Shown in pieces: positions 31,761-41,433 of a stretch of 64,000 nt of DNA. The stretch's first letter is position 1. Each line of letters opens with the position of its first letter. The position numbers and the translations under genes were made by a program. Source of the DNA: JAGVPT01 sp963772165 (GTDB lineage Bacteria > Bacteroidota > Ignavibacteria > UBA10030 > UBA8401); NCBI GenBank assembly GCA_963772165.1, contig CAVYWA010000021.1:62001-126000 (forward strand), written 5' to 3'. The notes beneath the pieces are model-generated. The model was given only the letters and a program-made list of their open reading frames with translations, was not told where the DNA came from and ran no database searches.

Positions 31761-33956
31761 ATGGTTCAGGCAAAATACAAAAAGAAGCTCGATGACCTGC
31801 TCGCAATTTGCAGGAAGAATCTTCGCTCGGTCAATGAAGACCTTATTACACGAGCCTTCGAGTTAAGCCTTGAAGCGCATAAACACGATATCCGCGCCTC
31901 TGGAGAGCCATACTTCTATCATCCCTACGAAGTTGCTACCGTTGTTGCAAAAGAAATCGCGCTTGATGATGTTTCCGTTGCTTGTGCTCTGCTGCACGAC
32001 GTCGCCGAGGATACGGATTTCAGCATTAAAGACATTCGGGAAGAATTCGGCGATACCATTGCCGATATTGTCGATGGGACGACGAAAATCACCGATATCT
32101 TCCGCAGCCACGAAATCACCCAGGCAGAAAGTTACCGCAAGCTCCTTCTTTCCATGGTCAACGACATCCGCGTGATGATTGTGAAGTTTGCCGACAGGCT
32201 TCACAATATGCGGACGCTCGAATATCTTCCGCTCGAGAAACAGCAGCGGTTGGCCAAGGAGACGCTTGATATTTACGCTCCATTTGCTCATCGGTTTGGG
32301 CTCGCAAAAATCAAATGGGAGCTTGAAGATCTGGCGTTCAAACATCTTCATCGCAAGGAGTATGAGGAAATTGTCCATGCGATTAAAGCCAAGCGCCGTG
32401 AACGCGAACATTACATACGCAAATTTACCGTGCCGATTGAAAGCCATCTCAAAGAGGGGGGCTATGCGTTTGAAATCGAGGGGCGTCCGAAGCATCTTTA
32501 CAGCATCTATAATAAGATGGTAAAGAGAAACAAACCTCTCGATGAGATCTACGATATGTTTGCAGTTCGGATTGTGCTGGATACCACGGACGATAACAAA
32601 TGTTTTTCCGTGTACGGCATTGTTTCAGAAATCTACAAACCGGTTGCCGAACGATTTAAAAACTATATTTCCATCCCCAAAAAGAACGGCTATCAATCGC
32701 TGCATACGACGGTGATCGGACCCGAAGGAAAAATGGTCGAAGTGCAGATTCGGACAAAGGCGATGCACGAAATTGCTGAGCGCGGTGTTGCGGCCCACTG
32801 GATGTATAAAGAAAATGTCGGGACGCTCGACAAAGAGCTGGAGAACTGGGTGAACTGGGTACGGGAAATCTTCGACCAGCGGACCGATGATACTCCGAAA
32901 GAGCTGATGGAAAGCTTCAAGCTGAATTTATACCAGGATGAAATCTACGTCTTCACTCCAAAAGGCGATTTAAAAATTCTGCCGAAAGGCGCCACGCCGA
33001 TCGATTTTGGCTTCGAAATCCATTCCAATGTCGGATCGCACACCATCGGAGCAAAAGTGAACGGGCGCATCGTTCCTCTGAACACCATTCTTCAGAGCGG
33101 CGATCAGGTTGAGATCATCACCTCCAAGAAACAAACGCCGAATGCTGATTGGGAAAAATTTGCAGTCACCCACAAGGCAAAATCTGCGGTTCGTCACTGG
33201 ATCAAAGAGGAAGAGCGGAAACACATCGAAGAGGGAAAAGAACTGTGGGACAAGAAAATCAAAAAGGCAAAACTTCATATCAATGACGACGAATTGACGA
33301 AATTTGTCCATCTCCAGCGAATAAACAATACTCAGGATTTTTATCTCGGCATCACGACCCAGGCAATCGACCCCGATGCCATGATCGGTATTCTGCTTGA
33401 AAAGACAAAACGCCCGGCCTCCGAGCAAGACCAAAAGGATGAGAATGGTGCCTCGCTGCTTTTCAACCGGTTTGTCAAAAGTGCGCGCAGTATTACAAGC
33501 GGAATATCCCTTTTCGGCACGCACGACAATTTTATGCATAATTATGCCAAGTGCTGCAACCCTATTCCCGGCGATGAAATTGTGGGATTTATTACGACGG
33601 GCGAAGGATTGAAGATCCACCGAAAGGATTGCAGAAATGTAGCTTCGATGCGGTTAAACGATGAGGAGCGGATCGTCGAGGTCTCTTGGCCTCCCACGGA
33701 CGATGTCGACTTTATTGTCGGCGTCAAACTTTCCGGCCAGGATCGCTCCGGATTGCTCAACGAAATTACGCATGCGATCTCAACCTACAATAACACGAAT
33801 ATTCGCAGCGTCAACATTGCAACAAAGGATTCACTTTTTGACGGGCAGTTTATTCTGTACGTGAAAAACACCGAACATCTCACTGGGATTGTTGAGCGGT
33901 TGAAGCGATTGAAGGGGATTACAAAGGTTGAGCGGTTTGAGGAAACGAATGGATAA
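31761..33956 (+). CDS. rsh: RelA/SpoT-type bifunctional (p)ppGpp synthetase/hydrolase
   Basis: A 731-residue stringent-response enzyme. N-terminal HD hydrolase domain (FYHPYEVATVV, LLHDVAEDTD, FADRLHNMRTLEYLP), synthetase domain (EGRPKHLYSIYNKM, DEIYDMFAVRIV, GYQSLHTTVIGPEG), TGS domain (EIYVFTPKGDLKILPKGATPID) and C-terminal zinc-finger-like and ACT domains. HD motif residues are intact, so both making and breaking of the alarmone are expected. Its 3' end overlaps ruvX by eight bases. Confidence 0.95.
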   Translation: MVQAKYKKKLDDLLAICRKNLRSVNEDLITRAFELSLEAHKHDIRASGEPYFYHPYEVATVVAKEIALDDVSVACALLHDVAEDTDFSIKDIREEFGDTIADIVDGTTKITDIFRSHEITQAESYRKLLLSMVNDIRVMIVKFADRLHNMRTLEYLPLEKQQRLAKETLDIYAPFAHRFGLAKIKWELEDLAFKHLHRKEYEEIVHAIKAKRREREHYIRKFTVPIESHLKEGGYAFEIEGRPKHLYSIYNKMVKRNKPLDEIYDMFAVRIVLDTTDDNKCFSVYGIVSEIYKPVAERFKNYISIPKKNGYQSLHTTVIGPEGKMVEVQIRTKAMHEIAERGVAAHWMYKENVGTLDKELENWVNWVREIFDQRTDDTPKELMESFKLNLYQDEIYVFTPKGDLKILPKGATPIDFGFEIHSNVGSHTIGAKVNGRIVPLNTILQSGDQVEIITSKKQTPNADWEKFAVTHKAKSAVRHWIKEEERKHIEEGKELWDKKIKKAKLHINDDELTKFVHLQRINNTQDFYLGITTQAIDPDAMIGILLEKTKRPASEQDQKDENGASLLFNRFVKSARSITSGISLFGTHDNFMHNYAKCCNPIPGDEIVGFITTGEGLKIHRKDCRNVASMRLNDEERIVEVSWPPTDDVDFIVGVKLSGQDRSGLLNEITHAISTYNNTNIRSVNIATKDSLFDGQFILYVKNTEHLTGIVERLKRLKGITKVERFEETNG

Positions 33957-34383
33957 AAGGGTTTTAGGGATCGATTTTGGGACTGTGAGGGTCGGCGTGG
34001 CGGTCAGCGATCCGCTTCGCATTATTGCTCAGAGCATAGGAACGTTTACCAATAATGCAGGAATTTTCGATACGGTGGGCGATATCGCTCGCCGCTATGA
34101 CGTGGGTCTCGTTGTCATCGGAATGCCGTACACGTTGAAGGGCGAGAAGGGAATGAAAGCAGACGAAGTCGACAAATTTATCAGCCGCTTAAAAGAGAAA
34201 CTTGACGTTGATATTGTTTCTTGGGATGAACGCTTCACTTCGCGCATTGCCAGGCAGACTTTAGTTCAAATGGGAACCACAAAGAAACAACGCCGTACCA
34301 ACAAAGGTAAGATCGATGCCATGGCGTCTGCACTCATCCTGCAAAGTTTTCTCGATCAGACAAAGCATTCTATCGGATGTTGA
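33949..34383 (+). CDS. ruvX: Holliday junction resolvase RuvX / YqgF family
   Basis: A 144-residue RNase H-fold nuclease. Metal-site Asp in VLGIDFGTVRVGVAVSD, the GMPYTLKGEKG loop, the Glu in SWDERFTSRIA, and the late Asp in KIDAMASALILQSFL. Family members act on rRNA 5' ends and possibly on Holliday junctions. ATG 33949 overlaps the rsh stop by eight bases; an earlier in-frame start at 33928 is possible but adds non-conserved residues. Its stop overlaps mtgA by seven bases. Confidence 0.92.
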   Translation: MDKRVLGIDFGTVRVGVAVSDPLRIIAQSIGTFTNNAGIFDTVGDIARRYDVGLVVIGMPYTLKGEKGMKADEVDKFISRLKEKLDVDIVSWDERFTSRIARQTLVQMGTTKKQRRTNKGKIDAMASALILQSFLDQTKHSIGC

Positions 34384-35147
34384 GACCCCTTTTAGAAAAG
34401 AACGCCGGCCAATTTCGTGATTCCTTGAGGAGAACAATTGGCTCGATTGCCGAATGGTTTCGTGCGCATCCGGTGCGCGCGTTGATGTACGGCGTGTGTG
34501 TAGTGCTTGCGCTGGAATATTTGTCGCTTCCGAATATTCGTCTGCAGGAACTTGAAAAAACAAACCCGCGCCGGACGGCCCTCATGCAGCAGCGGGAACA
34601 GGAAGCAATGGAAGCGGGAAAGCCTTTTCACGAACAACAACAATGGGTTCCGCTTTATCGAATTTCCCCACATCTTGCCCATGCAGTTATTGTTTCCGAA
34701 GACGGAACGTTCTATGAAAATGGGGGTGTCGATTGGTATGAAGTTGAAGAATCGATTGAAAAAAATATAGAAGAAGGAAAGGCGGCCCGCGGTGCGAGCA
34801 CCATCTCCCAGCAACTTGCCAAAAACCTTTTCTTATCTACCTCGAAAGACCCGCTTCGCAAGCTCAAAGAGCTTGTCATTACGCTGCGAATGGAAAGGAT
34901 TCTTTCGAAAGAAAGAATTTTGGAAATTTACTTGAATGTTATCGAATGGGGCAATGGCGTGTTTGGGGCGGAAGCCGCTGCAAGAAAATACTTTGGCAAA
35001 TCGGCATCGGCCATCACCCGCGAAGAGGCTGCACAACTGGCCGCAGTCATTCCGAGCCCATTGAGACATCAGCCAAATCAACCGTCGCAGTATGTTGAGA
35101 GACGAACATCCCTCATACTGGAACGCATGACCGCGAGAGGATATTAA
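34377..35147 (+). CDS. mtgA: Monofunctional biosynthetic peptidoglycan transglycosylase
   Basis: A 256-residue GT51 glycosyltransferase polymerising lipid II into glycan strands. One N-terminal membrane helix (ALMYGVCVVLALEYLSL) is followed by the GT51 motifs VSEDGTFYENGGVDW (catalytic Glu), RGASTISQQLAKNLFLS (GASTI.QQ) and YLNVIEWGNGVFGAEAAARKYFGK. There is no penicillin-binding transpeptidase domain. It overlaps ruvX and is followed immediately by the AlbA_2 gene. Confidence 0.93.
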   Translation: MLRPLLEKNAGQFRDSLRRTIGSIAEWFRAHPVRALMYGVCVVLALEYLSLPNIRLQELEKTNPRRTALMQQREQEAMEAGKPFHEQQQWVPLYRISPHLAHAVIVSEDGTFYENGGVDWYEVEESIEKNIEEGKAARGASTISQQLAKNLFLSTSKDPLRKLKELVITLRMERILSKERILEIYLNVIEWGNGVFGAEAAARKYFGKSASAITREEAAQLAAVIPSPLRHQPNQPSQYVERRTSLILERMTARGY

Positions 35148-35789
35148 ATGCAGGCAAGTGACATTAAGGAGTTGATCGACGCGGGAGAGGGTTCTCAGGT
35201 CGAATTCAAGAGAAAAATTTCGTCGCCGGAGAAGATCGCCCGCGCGCTCATTGCATTCGCAAACACGAAAGGAGGGACGATTCTTTTCGGGGTCGATGAC
35301 GATGGGTCTATCGTGGGAGTGGAAAGTGAAAAAACAGAACTTGACCTTATCGAACTTGCCGGGAATCATTTTTGCGACCCGCCGATTGCCCCCAGCATCG
35401 CCATCATCCCGTTCAATAGTAGAGACGTGATCGCAGCTTCTGTTGATGAAAGCGACGATAAACCTCATTATTTCTTGAGCAGCGATGACGGAGAAGAGAA
35501 CAAGGTCTTCATCCGGGTGAACGACAAAACAGTTCTCGCCAGCAGGGAAGTTATCAAAGTTCTTCGGAACGAAAGACCGGACCAGCCCCCGTTAAAGATT
35601 TCTATCGGAGAAAATGAAAAGCGATTGTTCGAGTATTTTGAAAAGTGCGAACGAATTACGGTAAAGGAGTATGCGCGTCTGATCAATGTTTCAGATCGCA
35701 GGGCGTCGCGGATCCTGACGACGCTGGTGAGGACGGGTGTTGTAAGAATCCATACGCTGGAGAAAACAGATTTTTTTACGCTGGCATAG
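35148..35789 (+). CDS. AlbA_2 (Schlafen-like) putative DNA-binding protein with winged helix
   Basis: A 213-residue protein with an N-terminal AlbA_2/divergent AAA-4 domain (EGSQVEFKRKISSPEKIARALIAFANTKGGTILFGVDDDGSIVG), found in transcriptional regulators and RecG-like proteins. A C-terminal winged-helix-like part (KEYARLINVSDRRASRILTTLVRTGVVRIH) follows. It starts on the base after the mtgA stop, so translation is coupled. A regulatory role is likely; the target is unknown. Confidence 0.82.
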   Translation: MQASDIKELIDAGEGSQVEFKRKISSPEKIARALIAFANTKGGTILFGVDDDGSIVGVESEKTELDLIELAGNHFCDPPIAPSIAIIPFNSRDVIAASVDESDDKPHYFLSSDDGEENKVFIRVNDKTVLASREVIKVLRNERPDQPPLKISIGENEKRLFEYFEKCERITVKEYARLINVSDRRASRILTTLVRTGVVRIHTLEKTDFFTLA

Positions 35790-35791
35790 GA

Positions 35792-36331
35792 TCAGGGCGG
35801 CGTCGTGAGGATGCGGACGCAATCGTAGACGACGATACCATACGCAACGGCGACATTGAGTGATTGTTTATTCCCGAACATAGGGATTTCGATCGCCATA
35901 TCGGCTTCCTGCATGATCTCTTTTGAGACGCCGGTTATCTCGTTCCCTACGACAAGGCAGAGGGGAAAATCTTCTTTCTTCAAATGGAAATACGGTTTGC
36001 TCTCGGTCGCCAATTCCAGGGCACATATCTTTATTTTCTCTTTTTTGAGCCATGCGACGGCTTCCGCCGGGTCTTTGTGGAATTCCCAGGGGACGGTTCT
36101 GGTTGCTCCGAGGGCCGTCTTGTCGATTTCTTTTCTGGGCGGATGAGGAGTGAAACCGACAAGAAAGAGCTTTTGAATGAGTGCTCCGTCCGAACTCCGG
36201 AATATCGATCCGACATTATACAGGCTTCGGACATTGTCCACCATTCCATAGAGCGGCAGTCGCGAACGGGAAGGGATATCCGACAGGGATGTCCGTTTCA
36301 AGGAAATTTCTTCATGTGTCAACTTTCTCAT
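35792..36331 (-). CDS. TrmH-family RNA 2'-O-methyltransferase
   Basis: A 179-residue SpoU/TrmH methyltransferase with the deep-knot SAM site. Motif 1 is in DNVRSLYNVGSIFRSSDG, motif 2 in FPLCLVVGNEITGVSKEI, and motif 3 in IEIPMFGNKQSLNVAVAYGI. It probably methylates a ribose in tRNA; the exact position is not predictable. Convergent with the AlbA_2 gene and divergent from cmk. ATG 36331 is preferred to 36337. Confidence 0.88.
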   Translation of the reverse strand: MRKLTHEEISLKRTSLSDIPSRSRLPLYGMVDNVRSLYNVGSIFRSSDGALIQKLFLVGFTPHPPRKEIDKTALGATRTVPWEFHKDPAEAVAWLKKEKIKICALELATESKPYFHLKKEDFPLCLVVGNEITGVSKEIMQEADMAIEIPMFGNKQSLNVAVAYGIVVYDCVRILTTPP

Positions 36332-36402
36332 GGCCATTGCAAGGTAAACGGGAAAAGCTTTTGAAACAAGCAGTTTATCGCGGATTTCCTGCCAAAAATA
36401 AG

Positions 36403-36431
36403 TTGCCTCCTTTTTAGAAAATTAGTATATT
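36403..36431 (+). promoter_or_regulatory. Promoter of cmk-ispH
   Basis: TTGCCT (36403-36408), 17-base spacer, TATATT (36426-36431); about 20 bases of leader before the TTG start of cmk. Hexamers and spacing are identical to the promoter at 10166. Confidence 0.6.
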
Positions 36432-36457
36432 TCATACTCAAATATATTTTTGAGACT

Positions 36458-37129
36458 TTGAAGCGACTCATCATTGCTATTGATGGACCGGCGGCTTCCG
36501 GTAAGAGCACGACGGCAAAGCTTGTTGCGTCGCGTCTCGGGTATTTACACGTCGATACGGGGGCGATGTACCGGGCAATGACGCTCAAGGTTATCGAGAA
36601 GGGAATCGATCCCCAGGATGCGAAAGCGATAGCATCTCTGGCGGGTTCGACGAGGATTCGTTTAGTTCCAAAAGACGGAGGATTCAGAGTCGAATTGGAC
36701 GGCGTTGATGTCTCGGAGAAAATTAGGATGCCGGAGGTGACGAACGCTGCAAGCGCGGTGAGCATGGTTCCTGAAGTACGGCATCTCATGGTTCAGGAGC
36801 AGAGAGCAATGGGAAAGCAGGGAGCGATCGTTCTTGAAGGAAGAGATATCGGGAGTGTGGTTTTTCCTGAAGCTGATCTAAAAATTTTTATGCTGGCGCA
36901 TCCTCGTGAGCGCGCCGTTCGGCGCAGCAAAGAATTGGCCTCAAAAGGCATTACGACAAAAATTGATGAATTGGAGAGAGAGATTGCCGAGCGGGATACC
37001 AAAGATACAAATCGGGCGATTAGTCCATTGACAAAGTCCGACGATGCGATCCTCCTCGATACAACGAATCTGACTATTGAAGAGCAAGTGGAATTTATCG
37101 TGAAGAAGGCGAAGGAGAAGTTGCATTGA
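36458..37129 (+). CDS. cmk: Cytidylate kinase
   Basis: A 223-residue (d)CMP kinase. It has a P-loop GPAASGKST (residues 10-18), the nucleotide segment LHVDTGAMYRAMT, VLEGRDIGSVVFPEADLKIF, the lid with Arg residues (RERAVRRSKEL) and a RDTKDTNRAISPL segment. The TTG start gives an N-terminus KRLIIAIDGP that matches the family and no better start exists. The stop overlaps the TTG start of ispH by four bases (TTGA). Confidence 0.95.
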   Translation: MKRLIIAIDGPAASGKSTTAKLVASRLGYLHVDTGAMYRAMTLKVIEKGIDPQDAKAIASLAGSTRIRLVPKDGGFRVELDGVDVSEKIRMPEVTNAASAVSMVPEVRHLMVQEQRAMGKQGAIVLEGRDIGSVVFPEADLKIFMLAHPRERAVRRSKELASKGITTKIDELEREIAERDTKDTNRAISPLTKSDDAILLDTTNLTIEEQVEFIVKKAKEKLH

Positions 37130-38016
37130 AAGTTACGGTGGATCAGAATTCCGGTTTTTGCTGGGGTGTTGTTCGAACTATTGACATCGCCGAGCAGGAA
37201 TTGCATGAATCGAAAAAGCTTTATTCTCTGGGTGACATTATCCATAACCCGATCGAGATTGAACGGCTGCAGGAAAAAGGTCTTGAAACGATATCGGTCG
37301 AAAATCTGAAGGATGTCAAGGACGCGAAAGTTCTCATTCGGGCGCACGGAGAACCCCCCGAGACATTTCGCCGGGCAAAAGAACTCGGCATTGAATTGAT
37401 CGATGCGACGTGTCCGGTGGTGACGAAAGTCCAGGAACGTATACGAAAATTCTACGATAATGGCTACCAGATTGCCATCTTCGGGAAAAAAGATCATGCG
37501 GAAGTCATCGGGCTCGTCGGCCACACAAACGGAACGGCGATCGTCATCAAGTCGAGAGAAGAAATCAGCAAGCTCGACTTGACAAAGAAGACGGTGCTCT
37601 TTTCTCAAACGACGATGGACAAAGCGACGTTCTACCTCATTCGTGATGAGATCAAGTCGCGCATCCAGGCTGAATTCGAGGTCGGAACGTTTGAAGAGAT
37701 GGCGATAGATTTCCATGCGAAAGACACGATTTGCGGCCAGGTTTCCGGCCGTGACAAGAAACTTCGGGAGTTCTCTCGATTGAATGACGTGATGATCTTT
37801 GTCGCCGGAAGAAAAAGTTCAAACGGAAAAGTTCTGTTCGAGATCGCGAAATCGGAAAACCCGAATACGTATTTTGTGGAAGACGAAAAGGAATTACAGC
37901 CGGAGTGGTTTAGCGGAGCGGAGACAGTCGGGGTCAGCGGCGCGACATCAACGCCGCAATGGCTGATGGAAAGGATAAAAACATCGATTGAAGCACTGGT
38001 TTCGTTGCCGGTATAA
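37126..38016 (+). CDS. ispH: 4-hydroxy-3-methylbut-2-enyl diphosphate reductase
   Basis: A 296-residue last enzyme of the non-mevalonate isoprenoid pathway. Its iron-sulfur cluster ligands are visible: Cys in SGFCWGVVRT, in DATCPVVTKV and in DTICGQVSGR. RAHGEP and FSQTTMDK are also typical. TTG start, coupled to cmk by a four-base overlap. cmk-ispH-rpsA is a gene order seen in several bacteria. Confidence 0.95.
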   Translation: MKVTVDQNSGFCWGVVRTIDIAEQELHESKKLYSLGDIIHNPIEIERLQEKGLETISVENLKDVKDAKVLIRAHGEPPETFRRAKELGIELIDATCPVVTKVQERIRKFYDNGYQIAIFGKKDHAEVIGLVGHTNGTAIVIKSREEISKLDLTKKTVLFSQTTMDKATFYLIRDEIKSRIQAEFEVGTFEEMAIDFHAKDTICGQVSGRDKKLREFSRLNDVMIFVAGRKSSNGKVLFEIAKSENPNTYFVEDEKELQPEWFSGAETVGVSGATSTPQWLMERIKTSIEALVSLPV

Positions 38017-38157
38017 ATTTTAATAGTCATCTTAATTACTATTTTCATTCACTTAATCAAGTATCTTGTCGCTCATTTTTGAAACGAATCCGATGACTGT
38101 TCGGTGCAAAAACGTCCGGCAAGCAGTTCTCAGCAGTGAGGATCTAAAGGAGATGTA

Positions 38158-39909
38158 ATGTCTAAAGGAATAAACGCAGCACCCCCCGTATTCGAAGAAG
38201 AAAAAGGATATACGGAATCGGAGTTCAAGGAATTAGCGGCGATTTATGAAAAGACCCTTGGCAAAATATCGCAGGGCGAAATCGTCAAAGGCCGTGTTGT
38301 CCATATCGGCGACAATGAAGTGGCTCTCGACATCGGTTTCAAGTCCGAGGGAACGGTTCCGGTAAACGAATTCCCGAATATTAACGATGTAAAAATTGGG
38401 GACGAAGTAGAAGTCTTCCTCGAAAGCATTGAAGATAAAGACGGGCAGTTGGTGCTCTCACGAAAGCGCGCCGATTTCATGCGCATCTGGGAACGTGTCA
38501 CGCGTTCATTCGAAAGCGGCGAAGTGCTCAAGGGCCGATGCCTCCGACGAATCAAAGGCGGCATTGTCGTCGACCTTATGGGGATTGACGCTTTTCTTCC
38601 GGGTTCTCAAATCGACGTTCGGCCTATCCGCGATTTTGACGCACTGATCGGGAGGGAAATGGATTTCCGCGTTGTGAAAATAAACCATCCGTCGGAAAAT
38701 GTCGTCGTAAGCCATAAGATTCTCGTCGAAGAAGAGATGGCCGACCAACGCAAGGCAATTCTCAGCAGCCTTGAGAAGGGGCAAATCCTCGAAGGATCGG
38801 TGAAGGCGATTTCCGATTTCGGCGTTTTCATCGATCTCGGCGGTGTCGACGGCCTTGTGCACATTACGGACTTATCGTGGGGCCGCGTCAACCATCCTTC
38901 AGAGATTGTGAAGCTGGACCAGATTATCAACGTCGTCGTGCTCGATTTCGACGAAGAGAAGAAAAGGATTTCACTCGGATACAAGCAGCTTCAACCGCAT
39001 CCGTGGGAAAACATCCAGAATAAATATCCGGTGGGAACAAAAGTCAACGGTAAGGTTGTCTCGCTCACAGATTACGGCGCATTCATCGAGATCGAGAAGG
39101 GCATTGAAGGTCTTATTCATATCTCGGAGATGAGCTGGACCCAGCATGTCAAGCATCCTTCCCAGATTGTTTCCATGGGACAGATGATCGATGCGGTTAT
39201 TCTCTCCCTCGATAAGGATGCCAAAAAGATTTCGCTCGGCATCAAACAACTCGAACCGGATCCGTGGCTATCACTTCTTCAAAAATATCCCGTCGGTTCG
39301 AAACATACGGGTATTGTGCGGAACCTGACGAATTTTGGCGTATTTGTGGAATTGGAGCAGGGTGTAGACGGGTTGATCCATATTTCAGATCTTTCATGGA
39401 CCAAAAAGATTCGTCATCCCGGCGAAGTTGTCAAAAAAGGCGATTCCATCGACGTTGTCATCCTTGGTGTGGATGTCGATCAGCGAAGAATTTCGCTCGG
39501 GCACAAACAATTGAACGACAATCCGTGGGAAACGTTCTCGACGTCATACAAGGTCGGGACTGAAGTCGAGGGGAAGGTCGTTCGCATTATCGAAAAAGGC
39601 GTCATTGTCGAACTTCCTCTCGGGGTCGACGGTTTTGTTCCGCTCTCGCAACTCTCGCAAACGTCGATCAAGAATATCGCCGAAGCATTCCAAATGGGCG
39701 ATCTGTTGCCGTTGACCGTCATCGAATTCGACCGCGACAGCAAAAAAATCGTGCTTTCGGTAGTCGAATACCTGCGAGGGAAAGAGCAGAAACTCGTCGA
39801 TGATTATGTCTCGCAGCACAAGCTTCCACCGATCACGCTGAAAGATGCAGTGCCTGTCGCGCCGTCGCCGGATGAGCGGGCTGCAGCGGCGGAAGCGTCG
39901 CTCCATTAA
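38158..39909 (+). CDS. rpsA: 30S ribosomal protein S1
   Basis: A 583-residue S1 with six S1/OB-fold RNA-binding repeats. The later ones are easily seen by their G.V..I.DFGVFIDLGGVDGLVHI-type cores (about residues 215, 300, 388), separated by ISLGYKQLQPHPW-type linkers. Strong ribosome-binding site AAAGGAG before ATG. It binds mRNA for initiation. A strong terminator follows the gene. Confidence 0.96.
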   Translation: MSKGINAAPPVFEEEKGYTESEFKELAAIYEKTLGKISQGEIVKGRVVHIGDNEVALDIGFKSEGTVPVNEFPNINDVKIGDEVEVFLESIEDKDGQLVLSRKRADFMRIWERVTRSFESGEVLKGRCLRRIKGGIVVDLMGIDAFLPGSQIDVRPIRDFDALIGREMDFRVVKINHPSENVVVSHKILVEEEMADQRKAILSSLEKGQILEGSVKAISDFGVFIDLGGVDGLVHITDLSWGRVNHPSEIVKLDQIINVVVLDFDEEKKRISLGYKQLQPHPWENIQNKYPVGTKVNGKVVSLTDYGAFIEIEKGIEGLIHISEMSWTQHVKHPSQIVSMGQMIDAVILSLDKDAKKISLGIKQLEPDPWLSLLQKYPVGSKHTGIVRNLTNFGVFVELEQGVDGLIHISDLSWTKKIRHPGEVVKKGDSIDVVILGVDVDQRRISLGHKQLNDNPWETFSTSYKVGTEVEGKVVRIIEKGVIVELPLGVDGFVPLSQLSQTSIKNIAEAFQMGDLLPLTVIEFDRDSKKIVLSVVEYLRGKEQKLVDDYVSQHKLPPITLKDAVPVAPSPDERAAAAEASLH

Positions 39910-39930
39910 TAACCGGTCGTTGCGTTACGA

Positions 39931-39958
39931 AGAGTCCCGGCATCGGGACTCTTTTTTT
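39931..39958 (+). terminator. rpsA terminator
   Basis: Perfect 9-bp stem AGAGTCCCG/CGGGACTCT with loop GCAT and seven T. Confidence 0.93.
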
Positions 39959-39983
39959 ATATGTTGATATTCTTTATCGATGG

Positions 39984-41336
39984 ATGAAAAAGGTATCCTT
40001 TCATACGTTAGGGTGTAAACTCAATTACGCCGAAACGGCAAGTTTAGAAAAGCAATTTGTCGATCAGGGGTTCTCCATCGTTCCGTTCAGCGAGCAGTCG
40101 GACGTTTGCGTTATCAACACATGCAGCGTGACGGAACGAGCGGACCGCGAATGTCGGCAGCTTGTGCGGCGAGCGGGGCGTACTTCACCAGAAGCGTTTA
40201 TCGTCGTCCTCGGTTGCTACGCACAGCTTCAACCCGAAGAAATCGCGTCAATCGACGGTGTCGACCTCGTTCTGGGGGCAAGCGAGAAGTTTCACCTTTT
40301 CAATTATTCCGGTGCCTTCCAGAAATTCAATTCGCCGCGTGTGTTCGTTTCCCCGATCAGCAACGCTTCAGACTTTGGGCCTGCATACTCCGGCGGTGTC
40401 GATGAACGGACGCGGGCATTTCTGAAAGTGCAGGATGGTTGCGATTTCAATTGTTCATTTTGCACAATTCCGCTGGCGAGGGGAAAAAGCAGAAGCCAGT
40501 CGATTGAAGATTGTGTTTTACAGGCAGCCCACCTCGTTGACCAGGGATACCGGGAAATTGTCCTTACGGGTGTCAACGTTGGAGACTATGGCAACCATGA
40601 TGCGACGTCGCTCATGGAATTGCTGAAGCCGTTGGAGGCGATTGACGGCCTGGAGAGAATTCGTATAAGTTCAATTGAACCGAACCTTTTAACGGAGGAA
40701 CTTCTAAATTTTTGGGTGTCGTCGAAAAAAATCTGTAATCACTTTCACATCCCCCTTCAAAGCGGGAGCGACGAGGTCCTTAAGAAAATGCGCCGCCGGT
40801 ATACTGCTGCAGATTACCGAAAGCTCGTCAATGCGATTCTAAAAGAAGCGCCGGATGCCGGAATCGGAGCCGATGTCATTGTCGGCTTTCCCGGGGAAAC
40901 CGACGGTTTGTTTAAGAAGTCCTATGATTTTTTGCAAGAACTTCCCGTAAGCTACCTTCATGTGTTCACATACTCCGAACGTCCGCATACACCCTCGTTG
41001 GAATTAGAGGGGCGTGTAGAACCGCGCATTCGATTCAGGCGAAGCGAGATGCTGAGAATTCTAGGCCGGCAAAAAAAACAGTCCTTTTACCTCTCCCAGC
41101 TTCAGACGATTCAGAGAGTATTACTAGAAAGTTCAGTCGAGAACAATATGCTGTCGGGCTACACAGAAAATTATGTGCGTGTGTTTGTTCCTTATCGTCC
41201 TTCACTGGAGAATTCGTTCGCAGAAGTTCTTTTGCACCAACGTGTGTCTGAAGGATGCGTTGGAACAGTGACAAGCTCAGCATTGAGCGTATCCGGGGCA
41301 TCCATGAGCCCTGTCGCGCAAGTCGTTGTTCGATAA
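39984..41336 (+). CDS. mtaB: tRNA (t6A37) methylthiotransferase MtaB
   Basis: A 450-residue radical-SAM methylthiotransferase. Three N-terminal cluster Cys are in HTLGCKLNYAE, VINTCSVTERAD and VVLGCYAQ; the radical-SAM triad is CDFNCSFCTIPLARG. HIPLQSGSDEVLKKMRRRY and VIVGFPGETD follow, then a TRAM-like C-terminus. The TLGCKLN start separates it from MiaB (TYGCQMN). It converts t6A37 to ms2t6A37 in tRNA. Confidence 0.93.
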   Translation: MKKVSFHTLGCKLNYAETASLEKQFVDQGFSIVPFSEQSDVCVINTCSVTERADRECRQLVRRAGRTSPEAFIVVLGCYAQLQPEEIASIDGVDLVLGASEKFHLFNYSGAFQKFNSPRVFVSPISNASDFGPAYSGGVDERTRAFLKVQDGCDFNCSFCTIPLARGKSRSQSIEDCVLQAAHLVDQGYREIVLTGVNVGDYGNHDATSLMELLKPLEAIDGLERIRISSIEPNLLTEELLNFWVSSKKICNHFHIPLQSGSDEVLKKMRRRYTAADYRKLVNAILKEAPDAGIGADVIVGFPGETDGLFKKSYDFLQELPVSYLHVFTYSERPHTPSLELEGRVEPRIRFRRSEMLRILGRQKKQSFYLSQLQTIQRVLLESSVENNMLSGYTENYVRVFVPYRPSLENSFAEVLLHQRVSEGCVGTVTSSALSVSGASMSPVAQVVVR

Positions 41337-41433
41337 TTCACGGTCCATTAACGGAGGAACCGCAAACCTTGGTACAAGTGATAGCTGTAATGTAGCAGGC
41401 ACTTTTCACTATAGTACTTCAAGAGAGGACACC